Shown: piece by piece, positions 62,768 to 64,000 of the stretch
Layout of the letters: each line of letters starts with the position of its first letter
How positions within the stretch are numbered: position 1 is the stretch's first letter
Assembly (NCBI GenBank): GCA_963836355.1
Contig: CAWIJO010000009.1
Coordinates: 222,925 to 286,924 of the forward strand
DNA: 64,000 bases
From: Palsa-506 sp963836355
GTDB taxonomy: Bacteria; Actinomycetota; Actinomycetes; Streptosporangiales; Streptosporangiaceae
Direction of reading: 5' to 3'
Notes under the pieces: generated by a model
Databases searched by the model: none
What the model saw: the letters and a program-made list of their open reading frames with translations, nothing else
What the model was told of the DNA's origin: nothing
Made by a program: the position numbers and the translations under genes

Positions 62768-62895
62768 GCAGCCACTTATACCAACGAGCGGCGTTACCGG
62801 CGCACGCCGCTGGCAAGCTGGCAGCGGCCGTGGGCAGTTGCCAGCGCATGCCCGTTATAAATGCATATGAGTTTCGCCGCCCGCGGCCGATCCCT

Positions 62896-62943
62896 GATCG
62901 TGGAGGTTTTTTAGTGCCGGAGCACCAAAAAACCTCCACGATC
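62896..62943 (-). terminator. Strong intrinsic terminator hairpin
   Basis: gatcgtggaggttttttagtgc pairs with gcaccaaaaaacctccacga tc over a 4-nt loop (cgga), 22 bp with one G-U position. T6 and A6 runs lie inside the stem. It is just downstream of the thioesterase stop (minus strand) and upstream of the MBL gene's start. Confidence 0.75.
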
Positions 62944-62965
62944 ACCGCGCGGGGCCGGTCCGGCG

Positions 62966-63769
62966 CTAGCGCGGGGCGACCAGCAGCGTCTGGATGGCGG
63001 TGCCGCAGCGCCCCAGCGTGTCTGACAGGGCCGTCTCGGCCAGGCCGGTTCCCTGCGTGTTCGTGGTTGTCACCGCCTCGAGCAGCAGCCACTCGCCGAC
63101 CGGGTCGCGGGGCAGCACCACGGTGAGGTCCACGTTAATGAACAGGAAATGCGCTGGGTCCAGGACGGCGCCCACCCCGCTGCCCGAGTCCGCCACAAGC
63201 AGGGCGCGGCACATCGGCGACGCGTCCTCGCCGGCCACCAGCGGGATGCCCGGCCTGGTCCAAGCGCGTCCCGGAGCATGCTCGTCGACGTCGCCGTCCA
63301 GGAAGCGCCATTCGATTGCGGACAGGTACCCGGCCGTGTGAGCACTCGGCAGCCGCGGCGAAAGCTGCTGGCCGACCCGGTCCGGCACCGGCGGCGGCGC
63401 GACCTGGCCGGGGATGGCCGGGACCGCGCTGTCAGGGACCGCGCTGTCCGGGCGGGCGATCCGCCAGCCCCTGGCGTGCAGCACCTCCTGGTCATCCGCT
63501 TCGATGACGGTCTCCAGCAGCGCGACCCGCCGTCCCGGCCGGACAGTGCGGGTACGAACCGTCAGCTTCGTGACGGGCACCGGGCGCAGGAGGTCAACCG
63601 ACACCCGGCCAAGCCGCTGGCCGTGGTCAGGCTCATGGCCTTCCAGGGCCCGCGCCGCCAGGGCCGACGGCGGACCACCGTGCTGGGCGTCCGGGCTCCA
63701 CGGCCCGGCCGTCGCGGACGTGGCCACGAAGGCGCCGTCCCCGGCTGGCTCGAAGAATGCGCTGTACAC
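62966..63769 (-). CDS. Acyl-CoA thioesterase (TesB-like)
   Basis: 267 residues, double hot-dog arrangement: DAQHGGPPSALAARALEGHE, RVSVDLLRPVPVTKLTVRTR TVRPGRRVALLETVIEADDQ EVLHARGW in the first half; YLSAIEWRFLDGDVDEHAPG RAWTRPGIPLVAGEDASP, FLFINVDLTVVLPRDPVGEW in the second. The HGGP motif and the second-half Asp match actinomycete thioesterase-family proteins. A PDSAVPDSAV duplication lies in the linker. Complete; probable fatty-acyl-CoA hydrolase. Confidence 0.9.
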   Translation of the reverse strand: MYSAFFEPAGDGAFVATSATAGPWSPDAQHGGPPSALAARALEGHEPDHGQRLGRVSVDLLRPVPVTKLTVRTRTVRPGRRVALLETVIEADDQEVLHARGWRIARPDSAVPDSAVPAIPGQVAPPPVPDRVGQQLSPRLPSAHTAGYLSAIEWRFLDGDVDEHAPGRAWTRPGIPLVAGEDASPMCRALLVADSGSGVGAVLDPAHFLFINVDLTVVLPRDPVGEWLLLEAVTTTNTQGTGLAETALSDTLGRCGTAIQTLLVAPR

Positions 63770-63931
63770 GGCCCGCGATGTTACCCGAGGGCCGCGCCGG
63801 ACGGCCAGCCGCGAGATGCACTGCTAGCTCAGTGCCGGGCCGGGCGGTGAAGCGGAACCGCCATCGCGACCGCACGCCCGCGGCGGGAGTCGGTACGCTT
63901 CGTCCCGTGGAGTCGGCCGACCGGTTCCGCG

Positions 63932-64000
63932 GGGCGTTAGCTCAATGGTAGAGCAGCGGACTTTTAATCCGTGGGTTCAGGGTTCGAGCCCCTGGCGCCC
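63932..64000 (+). tRNA. tRNA-Lys (TTT), cut by the window edge
   Basis: Acceptor gggcgtt pairs with ggcgccc ending at the last base of the window (two G-U pairs). D arm agctc..gagc, anticodon stem gcgga/tccgt with loop cttttaa (anticodon TTT), T arm agggttcgagccct. Only the discriminator base lies outside the window. Confidence 0.95.

Overview
The window is GC-rich throughout, with GTG and TTG starts and GC-biased third codon positions. Its gene families are typical of actinomycetes: PknB-type kinase, LytR-CpsA-Psr protein, DUF397 plus DUF5753 regulators, PspC, ECF sigma factors with SnoaL or DUF6596 tails, and HxlR-SCP2. I read it as the chromosome of a filamentous or soil actinomycete, probably of the Streptomyces/Streptosporangiales type. 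The genus cannot be fixed from sequence alone.

Layout. (1) 0-17 kb looks mostly resident. It holds a Ser/Thr kinase (33-1904), an N-terminally short NarL-type histidine kinase, a frameshifted sulfoquinovose-synthase-like epimerase, a frameshifted LCP protein and an FtsX-like permease with its middle missing. A clear vitamin B12 module follows: ArsR regulator, cobalamin riboswitch, btuC-btuD-btuF, and a second cobalamin-binding protein facing them. (2) 17-54 kb is an accessory mosaic. It contains a complete IS3 element inside mazF, an IS4 element inside a tyrosine integrase gene, a large unnamed transposase, and remnants of IS110, IS256, IS4, IS701-like and DDE-integrase elements. There are at least four tyrosine-recombinase fragments, three toxin-antitoxin loci (one intact VapBC, one mazEF with the toxin split, one higBA with a broken toxin) and many truncated or fused gene pieces. 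Islands of intact genes lie among them: the ECF sigma factors, DUF397/DUF5753 regulators, a NUDIX hydrolase, an alpha/beta hydrolase, an ABM plus XRE-TPR pair, and an unrecognised AT-richer orphan at 28.8-29.8 kb. (3) 54.4-64 kb returns to ordinary chromosome. It has a tRNA-Glu/Asp/Phe operon, an MFS exporter, PspC, a glutaryl-CoA-dehydrogenase-like enzyme, a GT-C-like membrane protein, an FAH-family hydrolase, an MBL-fold protein, a thioesterase, and a tRNA-Lys that runs off the right edge.

How the genes work together. The B12 module is a complete riboswitch-controlled uptake system. The two sigma-factor loci each pair an ECF-type sigma factor with a small partner protein (YCII upstream and co-directional; SnoaL divergent). 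The accessory middle looks like a repeatedly used landing zone. One integrase copy starts 93 bp from the 3' end of tRNA-Phe, and a second copy of the same integrase N-terminus at 34-36 kb carries the IS4 insertion.

Caution. At least fifteen genes need a one-base correction, often in a short G or C run, to restore a family-length protein. Either the region is decaying or the assembly carries residual indels. Genes affected this way are marked as pseudogenes or flagged.
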